The translations under genes and the position numbers were made by a program. Below are positions 24,901 through 30,762 of a DNA stretch of 32,826 nt, in pieces. Each line of letters begins with the position of its first letter. Within the stretch, counting starts at the first letter, position 1. This stretch comes from Elusimicrobia bacterium HGW-Elusimicrobia-1 (GTDB lineage Bacteria > Elusimicrobiota > Endomicrobiia > PHAN01): the NCBI GenBank assembly GCA_002841695.1, contig PHAN01000017.1, positions 1 to 32,826 on the forward strand, written 5' to 3'. The notes under the pieces were generated by a model. It was not told the DNA's origin. It searched no databases and saw nothing but the letters and a program-made list of their open reading frames with translations.

Positions 24901-26734
24901 GACATATTATTTCAAACTCTGGCACGCCGATAATGCGCCGAACTGGTCGGAACTTTCAAATACCGCCACTTCTTACGCCGCCGATTTTGCCGCGCCGGGC
25001 GTTCCGTCGCTGATATCTCCGTCGAGCGCGACCGCCGCCAATCTTTTGGCCGTCGATTTTTCGTGGAACCCGTCCACGGATTCGGGCTCCGGCGTGGCCG
25101 GTTACGAACTTTACATTTCCACTTCCGGCGATCCTGCGGTGTTTGTTTCTTCGACGGCGACGGTCTCGACCTCCGTTAATGTCGTCCTGCCTAATCAGGG
25201 AGCGTATCAGTGGCGCGTCAGGGCCAAAGACAAGGCCGGCAATTTTTCGACTTACTCCGCCGCGTACACACTCACGGTCGACACCACTTCGTCGTCCGCG
25301 CCTGCCGCGCCGACGTCTCTGTCCGGCACGGTAATTTCGACTGTTTCAGTGCGATGGAATTGGCTCGATAACGCGACGAACGAAACCGGATATAGATTGC
25401 AGAACGCCGCCGACGAAATCATAATAGACGGCCTCGCCGTCGACACTACTTTCTACGTCGAGTCGACGCTTTCGCCGAACACGCAATATGTCCGCCGCGT
25501 TCGCGCATACAATGGCGCCGGCGCGAGCGCTAAATCGAACGATGCGGCCGTATATACACCGGCCAATCCCCCGTCGAATCTTACTTCTCTGTCGCGCACG
25601 GCGGCTTCAATTTCGCTTTCCTGGACGGCCGGCGGAGGCGGTAATACCCGCTTTGCCGTCGCGCGTTCGTCCGACGGAATATTGTATCAGATGCTTGTGG
25701 CCTGGGCAGACGCCAAAGTCGGGACCAATTATACCGACGCCGGTTCCATCAAACCGGACACAACCTATTTTTACCGCGTGGCAGGTTACAACGGCGACGC
25801 CGTTATTACGGCATTCACTTCCGTCATAGCGGTGAAGTCCGAATCGGTTCCCCCCGATACTATATCGGGCAAAATCACTCAGGCCGACGGCAAGACGCCC
25901 ATCGCGGCTTTAAGGGTGGATGCCGCGGCTCCCGACGGGACTTCGGTATATTTCGTGCATACTTCCACCGACGGCTCATACACCATATCCGCGGTCGCGC
26001 CCGGCAAGTATCGCGTTCAGGCGGGATGGGCGCTCAACGACATCGTGTCGTCGGTTTACAAAGACGAAATATATAACGGCTCCGTCGGAGTGGACTTCAC
26101 GCTTGAAGTCAGTTTCGCGCCGTCGGCCATATCGGGCGTCATACGCAAAGCCGACGCCGGTGTGAGCGCGCCCAAAGTGCGCCGGGTCAACGGTCCGCTG
26201 GCTCCGGAGGAACAACTCGGCGAAACTTTCGTCGAGATATTGAAGGACGGAGTGATAGCTCTCAGGGTGTACGCGGATCGTTTCGGCTATTTCGAGATAG
26301 GAAATCTTATGCCGGGCGGCTATGTGTTGCGCGCGTTCAACGGTCTGGCGTACAGCGCGCCGAAAGCCGTCTCCCTGGCGGAAGGCCAGATGGCCGTGCC
26401 GGCGTTCGCATTTTCGCCCATTGCCGGTTCCGGCGATGATGTTTACGCCTACCCCAACCCCGCGCGGGGATCGTCGGCTGCAATACGCTTTAAGGCCGGT
26501 GTCGCTTCTCCCAAAATCGAACTTAAAATATACAATATAGCCGCTGAACTCATACGCTCGGCGGATCAAAATGATTTTGCGGCGTCGGGAGCGGGAGTGT
26601 ACAAATTCGACTGGGACTTGAATAATTCGTCGGGCAAAAAGGTCGCCTCCGGCGTCTATATATATGTGCTTAAAGTTTCTTCCGAGGACGGCGAAGAATC
26701 CGTGGTTAAAAAGAAGCTGGCGATCATAAAATAA
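15914..26734 (+). CDS. Giant modular secreted surface protein (3606 residues)
   Basis: A signal peptide (~1-34, ending ASAS) starts a fully beta-rich, probably surface-exposed protein. Modules: seven propeller blades with DYFLVKYD-like strands (~40-400, SBBP type), FN3 (~407-525), a G8-like/right-handed-helix segment from ~532, six NosD-like 22-24-residue beta-helix coils (~722-855), two large homologous blocks starting at WDGGGAD (~1196) and WSRSADLGSG (~1841), two Ig-like domains (~2456-2685), two Big_1/invasin-like domains with IPGET/VPGET starts (~2685-2910), several FN3 domains (~2911-3313), and two carboxypeptidase-regulatory-like domains (~3315-3505). The C-terminal FlgD/Por-sorting-like domain (~3509-3606) has YPNPARGSSAAIRF and KVASGVYIYVLKV. 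Adhesion or matrix function is likely; no catalytic residues are recognised. Palindromic repeat DNA is translated within it near residue 2400. Confidence 0.88.
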   Translation: MQRGHKSTSAGKTSLALFAAAAFLFIFTGYASASYTGDFLSAGGAVYDGGDFDEAYAVAVDTVSVGGPYLYVAGASSRAASGLDYFLVKYDASGVMLASATYAGGYEDRARGIALDPHNGAVYVTGESFNGSRYNVFTVKYTTALEYVSSHTFESAFSSHSSGFSVAADRQNPPFIYVAGDINNGSDYDYLLIKYDADLVFISSAVYNAGADDFCRSVAVSTVGAHIYAAGYSYGATYDYRTVKYDSSLNFVSSATFDGAGSGSDRAYAVATAPSGDVIVAGESDNGSAIEFRVLRYSPFLALLSSAGYAHNGAETRARGAAVAANSDIYVTGFAFNGADTDYLTARYSSTLATRLSTATYDSSQNDYAMSVAAGISSYVYVTGYSGISAAANFRTLRFSADGAPPDTTPPATVEDLSAQPGNAAGQVKLTWSAPGDDGATGALPPGSAFKIQVSSVSDGTGDGKTGWLYQNAQITVSTSGVTPTTLVSYVVAGLVPASTYYFKIWHADEVPNWSGLSNTATSWAQVPQAGLWKSVQGGGWSNGAIWDKGSVPHSLSVVEISHTVTFDMFETESSTINVMNLGTLQFDGAVSSRALVVAGNLEIMNGGKFLMPPNTGYISALKIKCNASGEFGVIVNNGGVFDVRGNTTTTPSTRNTLITSANPANKTYIRNLSQTEANFNMYYVEVSSVGVDDTSKRGITFDGAGTRGKINYSNIHNGYYGIYLTDSSNNTLSNNSVYSNTDIGIYLEYGSNNTLINNSVYSNPQGIYLNGSSNNTLRNNSAYSHSFYGIYIYNSSNNNTISNNRVYSNTYQGICIISDSNDNTLSNNSVYSNSIGIELYQSSNNTAVNCDFGKDGNNTSGDIGYRDDPNNNSTLILKSCNLYSTTKVNTTYLDDAGAYVVSYNQNGEAGTAKIWGDYNIPNGKAEKFNYADLLYVSTATQPNSTLKGAGSITYPTTEDGKTQTEFWEVRYNGSSFDVKRGTGPVLAFDGIANVGSGYYSGDRGVGFTASGTFQPDDAFYFVTISSSGDQGVQKKIEFNDSPVGTKLTVDAGGALEMIGAPGNPTISTASSSGVYYGFNSSGTLNFNNYIISNTSSTGLSIYGGSIVNLSSGTFANIRPAVAPSSAAYINVSGVTSNATFYGCVFEGGPADYNVKADGSGINWTFKNWSGPKGGPAYTSAVNGATVNWESPPPNVKIWDGGGADSLASNALNWVNDVAPQNGDSIIFGSTNPTKGCLWDIGGISFSSFTMSVDYSSSVVLNDSFTVDNDFTLAGGTFNAAGIFLNIRGNWTHSGGNIAVSTGGITFNGSTLQEIYQSPGSFFPVRVQVYSSNIVRAVSDLEFRQPSTFNPFLIISSGTFEAGASTLTFILQGANNGQWWPVYLDTSGIFLPQTSTVKLLRSSGTTNGFRFEHNLNFNNLIIDNHGVDGGVAHQFTGPADQIVTADYFEFTEGSLYAGGKFIINGNVVLGVPSDYNKTAVLSMQAAGSTITVRGSFTTYGMGGLELGAMLELGGNFTGSIDAAGSNSVITSTSPGNVFPLITLDRTYQYTGLKETTFDSIQGVVISTWVQGGYYSGVAFSSITFQNLKPGATAVTYTLSGDTQTWANLNFADTTMSVNVSAPNLVWPGFVALPNAFGPRSGPAYENDPNNVIFWSTPTAPSGFDAAAVSTSGIKWFWTDNSNDEKGYRLKNSTGAVIADLSYNTTEFVLTGLAPNASAAALVEAYNPIGASTRALVAKYTLADIPSGLYLSNVTSHSVTANWSANGNPAGTFYDLEYSTSPDFTPYDEVYGTIALAEVCGPLLADTTYYFRTNARNFDSINTGFSAVVSTLTLAPPPAGPDKVWSRSADLGSGLASSAANWSPFGVPADGDAVYFNATSTQSCAWDIAGLTLSSFTMTSGYTGQVNLSTNVFVDGGFLKTGGAFSIGNSILELTGDFTSTAGSMGAGTTGKILFSGSTVQYLNASGMVTFEVASSSEVVNITSGFMSVNGNVFLTSGVLRAGNEIRVGGDWTQAGGVFDAQSSTVTFDSINLSQDIMTLTVNPFNHFKVNATTNVYVYSTVDVNGVFTLDTGTLSLVSGGRINANQSSDIMSRFEVNAGTFSSTGMARVLSGGELDLSGAAASTVRLATGINIGAGGRISANSALDVIKSSAAGQYYSFTVASGALNVTGLTLDGLNAAGLVAQSGSLIQNLNNVNFKNAAAGAVALQILSGGTSIYTFSNHYFDASVSTNVYAPNLTAPGYINMSGATGPKSGYNYENDPNGRIFWGAPETPTGADSVAVGISSITWGWTDNAYEEESYRISRVSDGAFLVQGLSINTTYWTQTGFSPNTSEQITVEALNVIGGAGSTPSPIRYTLAAVPTGLYLTNVTSHSVTANWSPNGNPSGTQYYVECSSVGTGFIPVLSNSGWTTQINWVATSLQPNTTYWFRAQSRNVDAIATAFDTTVSTATLPDPVKPASGILYPAHSSYCKALNVISGTAAATGGASIAEVQVFLFDIALGKYWNGVNAWSLDAESWFSAAVYPSSWTYDVSAAAFQNDKEYRVVSRAIDTFSNYETLRATAVFRIDTALPASGVAYPVNNSAYSSLGVVSGTAADAANASFNSGVSSVKIRLLRQSDGFFWDGAVWVVGESWLDATGSGAWSYNSLPAFTSGYYIVNSRSYDVAGNDEVAFSTSAFYISGPATRLILTIPGETFQEGAAPGKIGTPASRTAGSAFMITAFAVDDNYYLDASANAGVFAVTSDGYDVEPATRTLVGGTTTFALNLLAAGTSQITISASVLTSAATSVVVLPSVPTRIQLLVPGETAAPGKVMSAPYGKTGTPATQITGQAFNVTVMATDDYWNIQPASNPVVNIITSDPADSHPPDASLVSGEKIFSVIFVTAGSWTVCATDIDGTPLESSTSTVVNVLDNTPPAAVTDITGQPGVSDGAIVLNWPAPGDNGGASPLPAGSMFKIQHSTWAGVLWSTTAAQITVSTSGVTPTAQVAYTVAGLTGWTTYYFKLWHADNAPNWSELSNTATSYAADFAAPGVPSLISPSSATAANLLAVDFSWNPSTDSGSGVAGYELYISTSGDPAVFVSSTATVSTSVNVVLPNQGAYQWRVRAKDKAGNFSTYSAAYTLTVDTTSSSAPAAPTSLSGTVISTVSVRWNWLDNATNETGYRLQNAADEIIIDGLAVDTTFYVESTLSPNTQYVRRVRAYNGAGASAKSNDAAVYTPANPPSNLTSLSRTAASISLSWTAGGGGNTRFAVARSSDGILYQMLVAWADAKVGTNYTDAGSIKPDTTYFYRVAGYNGDAVITAFTSVIAVKSESVPPDTISGKITQADGKTPIAALRVDAAAPDGTSVYFVHTSTDGSYTISAVAPGKYRVQAGWALNDIVSSVYKDEIYNGSVGVDFTLEVSFAPSAISGVIRKADAGVSAPKVRRVNGPLAPEEQLGETFVEILKDGVIALRVYADRFGYFEIGNLMPGGYVLRAFNGLAYSAPKAVSLAEGQMAVPAFAFSPIAGSGDDVYAYPNPARGSSAAIRFKAGVASPKIELKIYNIAAELIRSADQNDFAASGAGVYKFDWDLNNSSGKKVASGVYIYVLKVSSEDGEESVVKKKLAIIK
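18077..18445 (+). repeat. Six tandem 66-72 bp beta-helix coding repeats
   Basis: Inside the giant gene, units beginning GGN-ATT-TAC (G-I-Y) start at 18077, 18146, 18212, 18281, 18353 and 18422, with period 66-72 bp. Each encodes a coil with the pattern GIYL..SSNNTLSNNSVYSN, the NosD/PbH1 beta-helix type. Copies share long near-identical DNA blocks such as GTTCCAATAATAC and AGCGTCTACTCAAAT, and the DNA is visibly AT-richer than flanking modules, which points to recent tandem amplification or a distinct origin. Confidence 0.85.
19500..23270 (+). repeat. Duplicated ~1.9 kb module within the giant gene
   Basis: Two homologous blocks lie head to tail (about 19500-21425 and 21436-23270). Each has a WDGG/WSRS-type opening, NW....P..GD...F, a CxWDI..L..SSFTM motif, a beta-helix-like middle, then an APNL..PG segment, YENDPN..IFW, and paired FN3 domains with TSHSVTANWS.NGNP. 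DNA similarity is diverged, so the duplication is old compared with the beta-helix repeats. Confidence 0.75.
23099..23166. repeat. Palindromic element translated inside the giant gene
   Basis: GTAG (23099-23102) and CTAC (23163-23166) bound two hairpins. GGACAGGA (23103-23110) pairs with TCCTGTCC (23116-23123), and CGACCCAA (23142-23149) pairs with TTGGGTCG (23155-23162). It is of the same GTAGGGACAGG family as 574-596. The open frame is kept and the element encodes about 23 residues (~2396-2418) in an FN3 domain. Confidence 0.8.
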
Positions 26735-26794
26735 GAGACAAACGAGAGCCGGGAATAGTAACGTAGTGAGATCGTTGAAACAGTTCCCTTGGCC

Positions 26795-26904
26795 GTCATT
26801 GCGAGGAACCCCGCATCAGAGTGCGGGGTAAACTCCGTGACGAAGCAATCTCGCTGTTGTGAGATTGCCGCGCCCCGCCACACAACGGCGGGGCTCGCAA
26901 TGAC
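26795..26904. repeat. Palindromic repeat (TCATTGCGAG family), copy 2
   Basis: Perfect 11-bp inverted ends, GTCATTGCGAG (26795-26805) and CTCGCAATGAC (26894-26904), enclose GACGAAGCAATCTCGC and GAGATTGCCGCG, both shared with the copy in coaE. Two internal hairpin arms (CCCCGCATC..GTGCGGGG and CCCCGCC..GGCGGGG) are also present. The rest of the 26735-26981 gap shows no gene. Confidence 0.9.
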
Positions 26905-26981
26905 AAAGTATGGGGTTTTCCAATGGTCTCGCAGCAAGAATATTAAGAAGTAAGCGATAAAAATCCGTGCCGGAAGAAGCG

Positions 26982-28514
26982 ATGAAAAAAATAATGCTCA
27001 ATATTGTTTTTGCGTCGGTTATAGCGGGCGTTTTGAGCGCCGCCGCCGCCGCCGCCGTTGAAATCAGGGCGGCGTATGTCACCGACGGCCTGGGCGCGCG
27101 CCGGACGACTTTTTCTTCGACGGAAAGAATAACCCTTAAGGCCGAGGTCTACAACTCCGCGCCGTCCGACAGAATAGATTTTGTTTTCATTATTTACGAC
27201 GCGCTCGGCTCAAAACTGATGGAACATACCGGCAATTCCGTACCCGGCTCGGTCGGCGCCGGCGGGTCGTCGTTATCGGCGGTTCAGATTTCAAGATTTT
27301 ACAAATCGCCCGGATCTTACGTCTATGAACTCAAGGTAAATGAAATACGCGGCGGCGCCGTGGCCGACTCAAAGACGTCGCGCGCTTCCTTTTTCGTGTA
27401 TTCACCGATACTTACGCTTACCTATCCGAACAATAACGCAATGAACCTGGCCGATAGCCCGCTTGCATTCCGTTGGGCGGGTTCCGGAGCGGCCAAGTAT
27501 CGCATTTCCGTCGACGATGATATGTCTTTTTACAACACTATTTTTTCGGCGGAGACCCTGGACACGTTCTATTCTTATCCTCAGAATCCGCCGGATATCA
27601 GACAGCGTCTCAAAGGTTCGCAGAATTATTATTGGAAGGTGGAAGGTCTTGACGCCTTCGGAAATGTCATAGCCGCGTCTCAGATGCCGTTTGTATTCAC
27701 TATAAAGGACACCGCGTCCTCGCAGATTTCGCGCGATATCGGCATCGTGTCGGTGGTCATTGAGCCGCCGGACGAGGATTTCGTGCTGATAAAAGTGGAG
27801 ATAAAAAATCTGGGCGCCCGGGGGGAAAGCGGCATACCCGTCGCGCTTTTTGTCGACGGCGTATCCGCAGGGTCGTCAAGAATAGAATTCTTGAACGCAG
27901 GGCAGTCGTTTGTCGCGGAGTTCAGAACGCCGAGGCCCAAAGCCGAAAAAATAGTCGTAACGGCGGCGCACAATTTCATCGACGATACTCCGGCCAACAA
28001 TATGCTCACTCTTACTCTTGCGCTGCCGCAGGCAATGGCGGTCACGCGCGGGCGCATAATAGGCAAGGCGCTGGAAGACGACGGCGATAAATCCAAAGAC
28101 AAGGGCATAGACGGCGCGGCTGTATCCTACGTCGGGCCGGTGTCGGGGGAAGTCAAAACCGCCGTGAACGGGCAGTATCAGATACGGGATCTGCCCTTGG
28201 GCGCGTATAAAATTTCGGTGACCCACCCTGATTACGAGCCGGCCGAAGCGTCCGTGGAGTTGTCGCGCTCGCGGGCGTATCCGGCGGTGGATTTCCGACT
28301 GAAAACGGCGAAAAAAACGGCGGCTTCTTCGATAATAATGAGCCGCGTGGATTTTTGGAATACATTGCGTCGGCATCTCTCCGGAACAACGCGCGATAAA
28401 ACCGAAGGATACGAACTTTCCGAGATAACAGGCATCGCGGAGAGCGAGTACGCGGCTATCCTGGAAGCGCTTAAAAACGGCAAAGCCCGCATAACAAACG
28501 AAACTTTGGAGTAA
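26982..28514 (+). CDS. Exported CARDB and carboxypeptidase-regulatory-like protein
   Basis: A 510-residue protein with a signal peptide (~1-25, ending AAAAAA). Residues ~28-125 are Ig-like (AAYVTDGLGARRTTFSSTE onward), ~145-240 a second beta domain with LTYPNNNAMNLADSPLAFRW (a sugar/peptide-binding-like sandwich), and ~250-350 a CARDB-like domain (DIGIVSVVIEPPDEDFVLIKV, GESGIPVALFVDG). Residues ~360-445 are a carboxypeptidase-regulatory-like domain with NGQYQIRDLPLGAYKISVTHPDY. The last ~65 residues are charged and helical. The GTG at 26967 gives five extra residues, but ATG 26982, with purine-rich GGAAG nearby, fits the signal peptide better. It opens the four-gene envelope set. Function unknown. 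Confidence 0.75.
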   Translation: MKKIMLNIVFASVIAGVLSAAAAAAVEIRAAYVTDGLGARRTTFSSTERITLKAEVYNSAPSDRIDFVFIIYDALGSKLMEHTGNSVPGSVGAGGSSLSAVQISRFYKSPGSYVYELKVNEIRGGAVADSKTSRASFFVYSPILTLTYPNNNAMNLADSPLAFRWAGSGAAKYRISVDDDMSFYNTIFSAETLDTFYSYPQNPPDIRQRLKGSQNYYWKVEGLDAFGNVIAASQMPFVFTIKDTASSQISRDIGIVSVVIEPPDEDFVLIKVEIKNLGARGESGIPVALFVDGVSAGSSRIEFLNAGQSFVAEFRTPRPKAEKIVVTAAHNFIDDTPANNMLTLTLALPQAMAVTRGRIIGKALEDDGDKSKDKGIDGAAVSYVGPVSGEVKTAVNGQYQIRDLPLGAYKISVTHPDYEPAEASVELSRSRAYPAVDFRLKTAKKTAASSIIMSRVDFWNTLRRHLSGTTRDKTEGYELSEITGIAESEYAAILEALKNGKARITNETLE

Positions 28515-28527
28515 CGGTCGATTCAAT

Positions 28528-29538
28528 ATGAAAAAGACGACAGGCATTATCTTTTCCGCCTTGATAATGGCGGCGGTATCGATTGCGTCCTTTGCGGCGG
28601 AAGAGCCGGAAAAAAAACACGCCGCGGGTTTTGTGACGGACACCGAGGGTGAATGCTGGATCTTAAATCCTTCGGCGGACCGTTCCCGCATAAAACTCGG
28701 TATGTTCGTATACGAACGCGACACCATAAAAACAGAACGCCGCGCGCAGGTAAAGATGGTTTTTTCAAACGGTGTGGAAATCAGAATCCGCCAAAATTCC
28801 GAACTCTCCGTTATGGAAGTGCCTCCCGCCGAGCGCGGGATGTCTTCGAGGGTAAAAATGGTTTTCGGCGGAGTGTTTTCCAGAGTGATAAAGCAAAAGA
28901 CAAAGTTCAATGTGCACACACCCGTCGTCACTATTGCCGTGCGCGGCACCGAGTTCGATACGGACGTTGCGCAGGGAACTGGCGCTACGGACATCAGGGT
29001 ATTCAAAGGCGTCGTGGCTCTTGAAAATGATTTCGGCTCAAGGGAACTCAAGGCAAATATGAAATCTTCGGTGTCGGCCGGCGAGCCGCCTGCGCCGCCC
29101 GCAGCGTTGTCCGAAGAAGAAAAAAAACCGGAGGTTCCCGCCGAACCCGTCTATTCCCTTGGCATTGAGACGGCTAAGACGGAGCTTGAGGAGGGAAAGG
29201 AATTTTCCGCCGCAGTTACCGTCAAAGACGCCGAAGGCCTGGAAGCAAAAAACTTCAAAAACAAAATTACGCTTAGTGTAACCGGCGGAGCGCTTCTGAG
29301 CCGTTCCGGACAAAATAAGTGGTCGTCGTCGGTAGAGGGTTCTTCCCGCGACGGTGAATTTAAGTTCGGCATCAAAACCGTTTCGGCCGGACCGGCGCAG
29401 ATAGTGGCGGCGGCCAAATCGGCGCAGTCGTCGTCCCTTGATATCAACATCTTGCGTCCGAAAGAAAGGACTCTCAGAATAAACGTAAAAGAGGGCTCAT
29501 CGGAGCGGGAGATCAAGATTAAACTGAAATCTAAATAA
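28528..29538 (+). CDS. FecR-domain protein, standalone exported
   Basis: A 336-residue protein with a signal peptide (~1-23, ending SFAAEE). A FecR domain spans ~30-165: VTDTEGECWILNPSADRSRIKLGMFV, RIRQNSELSVMEV and the characteristic VHTPVVTIAVRGTEFD, where VRGTEF is the strongest family mark. It lacks the N-terminal cytoplasmic anti-sigma helix and TM of classical FecR regulators, so it is not a typical anti-sigma factor. A Pro/Glu-rich linker (~185-210) and an Ig-like domain (~212-310) follow, then a basic C-terminal tail. It starts 13 bases after the upstream gene, in the same transcript. A wall- or surface-associated role is likely for such standalone FecR proteins; exact function unknown. 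Confidence 0.82.
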   Translation: MKKTTGIIFSALIMAAVSIASFAAEEPEKKHAAGFVTDTEGECWILNPSADRSRIKLGMFVYERDTIKTERRAQVKMVFSNGVEIRIRQNSELSVMEVPPAERGMSSRVKMVFGGVFSRVIKQKTKFNVHTPVVTIAVRGTEFDTDVAQGTGATDIRVFKGVVALENDFGSRELKANMKSSVSAGEPPAPPAALSEEEKKPEVPAEPVYSLGIETAKTELEEGKEFSAAVTVKDAEGLEAKNFKNKITLSVTGGALLSRSGQNKWSSSVEGSSRDGEFKFGIKTVSAGPAQIVAAAKSAQSSSLDINILRPKERTLRINVKEGSSEREIKIKLKSK

Positions 29539-29549
29539 CGGCTCCGTTA

Positions 29550-30704
29550 ATGAAAAAAGCAGCGTTAATGCTATTCCCGTTAATCGCGTCATTTGCGTTG
29601 GCGGGAATTGTTTTTTACTATCTTATAATGATGCCTCTGTCGGGCGGTTACAACGTAACCGTGCGCACATCGGGGCTGAAGCCCGTTTATTCCGTCGGCG
29701 CTCCCGTCACTTTTAACGGCATAATCGCCAACGCGGGCAAAAACGCTTCGGAGTTTTACATAGATTCCGGCATAATATCCGACGGCACGGATAATATTTT
29801 GCGCAAGTCGTATTTCCTGGCGGCGGGTGGAAGCAGGCATTTTTCGTTTGGTTTTGCCGCCGATAAGTCCCGCGAGGGAAAAAAAACGCTTTTAGTGTCC
29901 GTATCCCGACCGTCGAAACTGCCCGGCTTCAAAGACGCCGTAATTTGGTCGCGCCAGACCGAATTGGTTTTTGCCCCGCTCCGCGACACAAAACCGGCCT
30001 CGCCCGAGGTAAAATCCAAGCCGTCGCCCGCGCCGCTTGCGGCGCCTCCGCCAAAATATGCGGAAGAGATCGTGCGCGCGCAGTTTTCGGCAACATTCCC
30101 CGAAACAGTCCGCTATGGCGAGGTCTCCAAACTCACCGTCCGTCTGAAAAATCTTACATCGACCCCGGAGGTTTTCGATGTGTTTCTTCAAATAACGCCG
30201 CCATCGGGTACGGAAACGCTCTCCACGAGCCGCGTTGCGCTGCGTCCGTCGGAAACCAAGCAGGTCGACTTTTTGTACAAAGTTATGCCGGGGCATTCGG
30301 AGGGAAATTATTCCGCGAAAATATGGTACCGCACGAGGCAGGCGGTGTCCGAAGAAATTTACGCCGGCGCGTTCAAACTATCGGACGAGGAACCCGTGAT
30401 ACAGGTAAAGAAAATGCTTATGGATCCGGTATCGGGCAAACCCGCGGAGATACTTGTCGAGGCCTCCGACGATATAGGCGTTCGCGAAGTCATATTTATC
30501 TCGGCGGCGCAAAGTCCGACGGGTGCGCGGTCGGACAGCAGAAATATTCCTATGTATCTTTTTTCAGGCGACGAGAGGAGGGGGATATGGCGCTGCGAAT
30601 ATATACCGAAAAAATCCGACGCCTACGTCTTTTCGTTTCTGGCGGTGGACACTAAACGTCAGCGCTCGCGCCTGGGCGAATTTCCCGTCAAAGTTATCAA
30701 ATAA
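29550..30704 (+). CDS. Membrane-anchored protein with Ig-like domains, unknown function
   Basis: A 384-residue protein. Residues ~4-30 are a hydrophobic anchor (FPLIASFALAGIVFYYLIM) without a clear signal-peptidase site, suggesting an inner-membrane-tethered periplasmic protein. Residues ~35-140 are an Ig-like domain with PVTFNGIIANAGKN, ~145-170 a Pro/Ala/Ser linker, ~175-285 a second Ig-like/CARDB-like domain (GEVSKLTVRLKNLTSTPE), and ~290-384 a third, with ASDDIGVREVIFISA. It starts 11 bases after the FecR gene. I recognise no enzymatic motif; with its neighbours it may be a periplasmic part of an envelope assembly. Confidence 0.7.
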   Translation: MKKAALMLFPLIASFALAGIVFYYLIMMPLSGGYNVTVRTSGLKPVYSVGAPVTFNGIIANAGKNASEFYIDSGIISDGTDNILRKSYFLAAGGSRHFSFGFAADKSREGKKTLLVSVSRPSKLPGFKDAVIWSRQTELVFAPLRDTKPASPEVKSKPSPAPLAAPPPKYAEEIVRAQFSATFPETVRYGEVSKLTVRLKNLTSTPEVFDVFLQITPPSGTETLSTSRVALRPSETKQVDFLYKVMPGHSEGNYSAKIWYRTRQAVSEEIYAGAFKLSDEEPVIQVKKMLMDPVSGKPAEILVEASDDIGVREVIFISAAQSPTGARSDSRNIPMYLFSGDERRGIWRCEYIPKKSDAYVFSFLAVDTKRQRSRLGEFPVKVIK

Positions 30705-30762
30705 GAATCGCCGCCGCCGAATTAAAAAAAATCCTGAAACTTGAGCGAACCGGAGAACATTC

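Noticed and set aside
27876-29051. 391-codon - strand frame across the CARDB and FecR genes
   Set aside because: It overlaps two well-supported + strand genes with signal peptides and has no family features of its own.
28528-29538. Classical FecR anti-sigma regulator with an ECF sigma partner
   Set aside because: The protein starts with a signal peptide and has no cytoplasmic N-terminal domain, and no sigma-factor gene is nearby.
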